Notes under the pieces: generated by a model
Seen by the model: the letters and a program-made list of their open reading frames with translations, nothing else
Databases searched by the model: none
What the model was told of the DNA's origin: nothing
Shown: one piece after another, positions 5,180-5,475 of the stretch
Numbering within the stretch: the stretch's first letter is position 1
Layout of the letters: each line of letters opens with the position of its first letter
Position numbers and translations under genes: made by a program
Assembly (NCBI GenBank): GCA_948562205.1
Contig: CAOYAN010000044.1
Coordinates: forward strand, 1-5,475
Length of the DNA: 5,475 nucleotides
Direction of reading: 5' to 3'
From: an uncultured Clostridia bacterium
Lineage (GTDB): Bacteria; Bacillota; Clostridia; TANB77; CAG-465

Positions 5180-5475
5180 ATGTTAAAAAATATATTAAAA
5201 ATAAAAAACATAAAATTAAAAGTAGTAAGTATATTTCTACTTATGACATTAATGTCATTACAGTTAAGTCCTTTCATGTTAAGAGCAACTGCAACACAGT
5301 TGCAATTTTCTAGCCCAGGACTTATTACGCCAGCAACAGACATAGCATATAACAAAAATGTATTTTTTACAAATGCAAAGCTTGGAGGAGATACAGCATA
5401 TTGTGTAGACTATGGTAAATCATTACCAAGTGGTACAATGACATATTATAAACAGTTATCAGCACAAGCAGTATC
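5180..5475 (+). CDS. Secreted protein with probable thioester (TQXA/TED) adhesin domain, 3' end missing
   Basis: The frame is open from ATG 5180 to the window end, giving 98 complete codons. Residues 1-14 are Lys-rich, 15-33 hydrophobic, and ATA at 36-38 gives a plausible signal peptidase site before TQL. The mature part contains DTAYCVDYGKSLPSG (71-85). A YC-[VLI]-D motif followed by P-x-G is typical of the cysteine side of thioester domains, in which Cys and a distant Gln form a reactive bond used for covalent attachment to host targets. Here the Cys would be Cys75. The Gln side (TQxA) would be far downstream and is not in the window, so the assignment is partial. Such heads are usually followed by Cna_B stalks and an LPXTG signal, as in the first gene. 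It has its own strong promoter. Confidence 0.75.
   Translation, partial: MLKNILKIKNIKLKVVSIFLLMTLMSLQLSPFMLRATATQLQFSSPGLITPATDIAYNKNVFFTNAKLGGDTAYCVDYGKSLPSGTMTYYKQLSAQAV

Noticed and set aside
5137..5355. Antisense 72-codon frame
   Set aside because: It overlaps the signal peptide, ribosome binding site and start of the third gene, which has much stronger evidence on the + strand.

Overview
The window is very AT-rich. It has Shine-Dalgarno-led genes with ATA, AGA and GTA as favoured codons, TGG for tryptophan and standard stops. It encodes LPXTG-type and MucBP-type surface proteins. This points to a low-GC Gram-positive bacterium (Bacillota), most likely a host-associated member of the Clostridia or a relative. 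No marker gene is present, so the genus cannot be given.

Layout, all on the + strand. (1) Positions 2-1543 hold the C-terminal part of a cell-wall protein: the end of one repeat plus five complete 90-residue Cna_B/SpaA-type repeats, then an LPVTG sorting signal, a membrane segment and a basic tail. A stem-loop terminator follows at 1550-1577. (2) Positions 1544-1923 are an intergenic stretch of 380 bases. It contains a small self-contained unit: a candidate promoter, a 37-codon ORF (1661-1774) and a terminator-like hairpin overlapping its stop. After that come two near-identical 15-bp sites exactly 22 bp apart, next to a candidate promoter for the following gene. (3) Positions 1924-4965 encode a 1013-residue surface protein. 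It has an N-terminal membrane segment, about 300 residues of an unfamiliar beta-rich head, a DUF11-like segment, seven MucBP-like repeats in an alternating A/B pattern, and a C-terminal membrane segment preceded by IPNTS, a non-canonical sortase-like motif. An A-rich/T-rich stem-loop terminator follows. (4) Positions 5019-5179 carry a strong extended -10 promoter with a helically phased series of TGTAA boxes. (5) Positions 5180-5475 are the start of a third secreted protein. It has a signal peptide and a YC-containing motif resembling the cysteine side of a thioester (TQXA/TED) adhesin domain, and it is cut by the window end.

Together this looks like an adhesin locus. Each gene seems to have its own promoter or terminator, so the proteins are probably expressed separately rather than as one operon. 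The inferred roles are stalks (Cna_B and MucBP repeats) that display binding heads away from the wall. The head of gene 1 and the body of gene 3 lie outside the window. The least explained items are the small gene/RNA unit, the two sets of phased DNA repeats at the promoters, and the head domain and anchoring of the MucBP protein.
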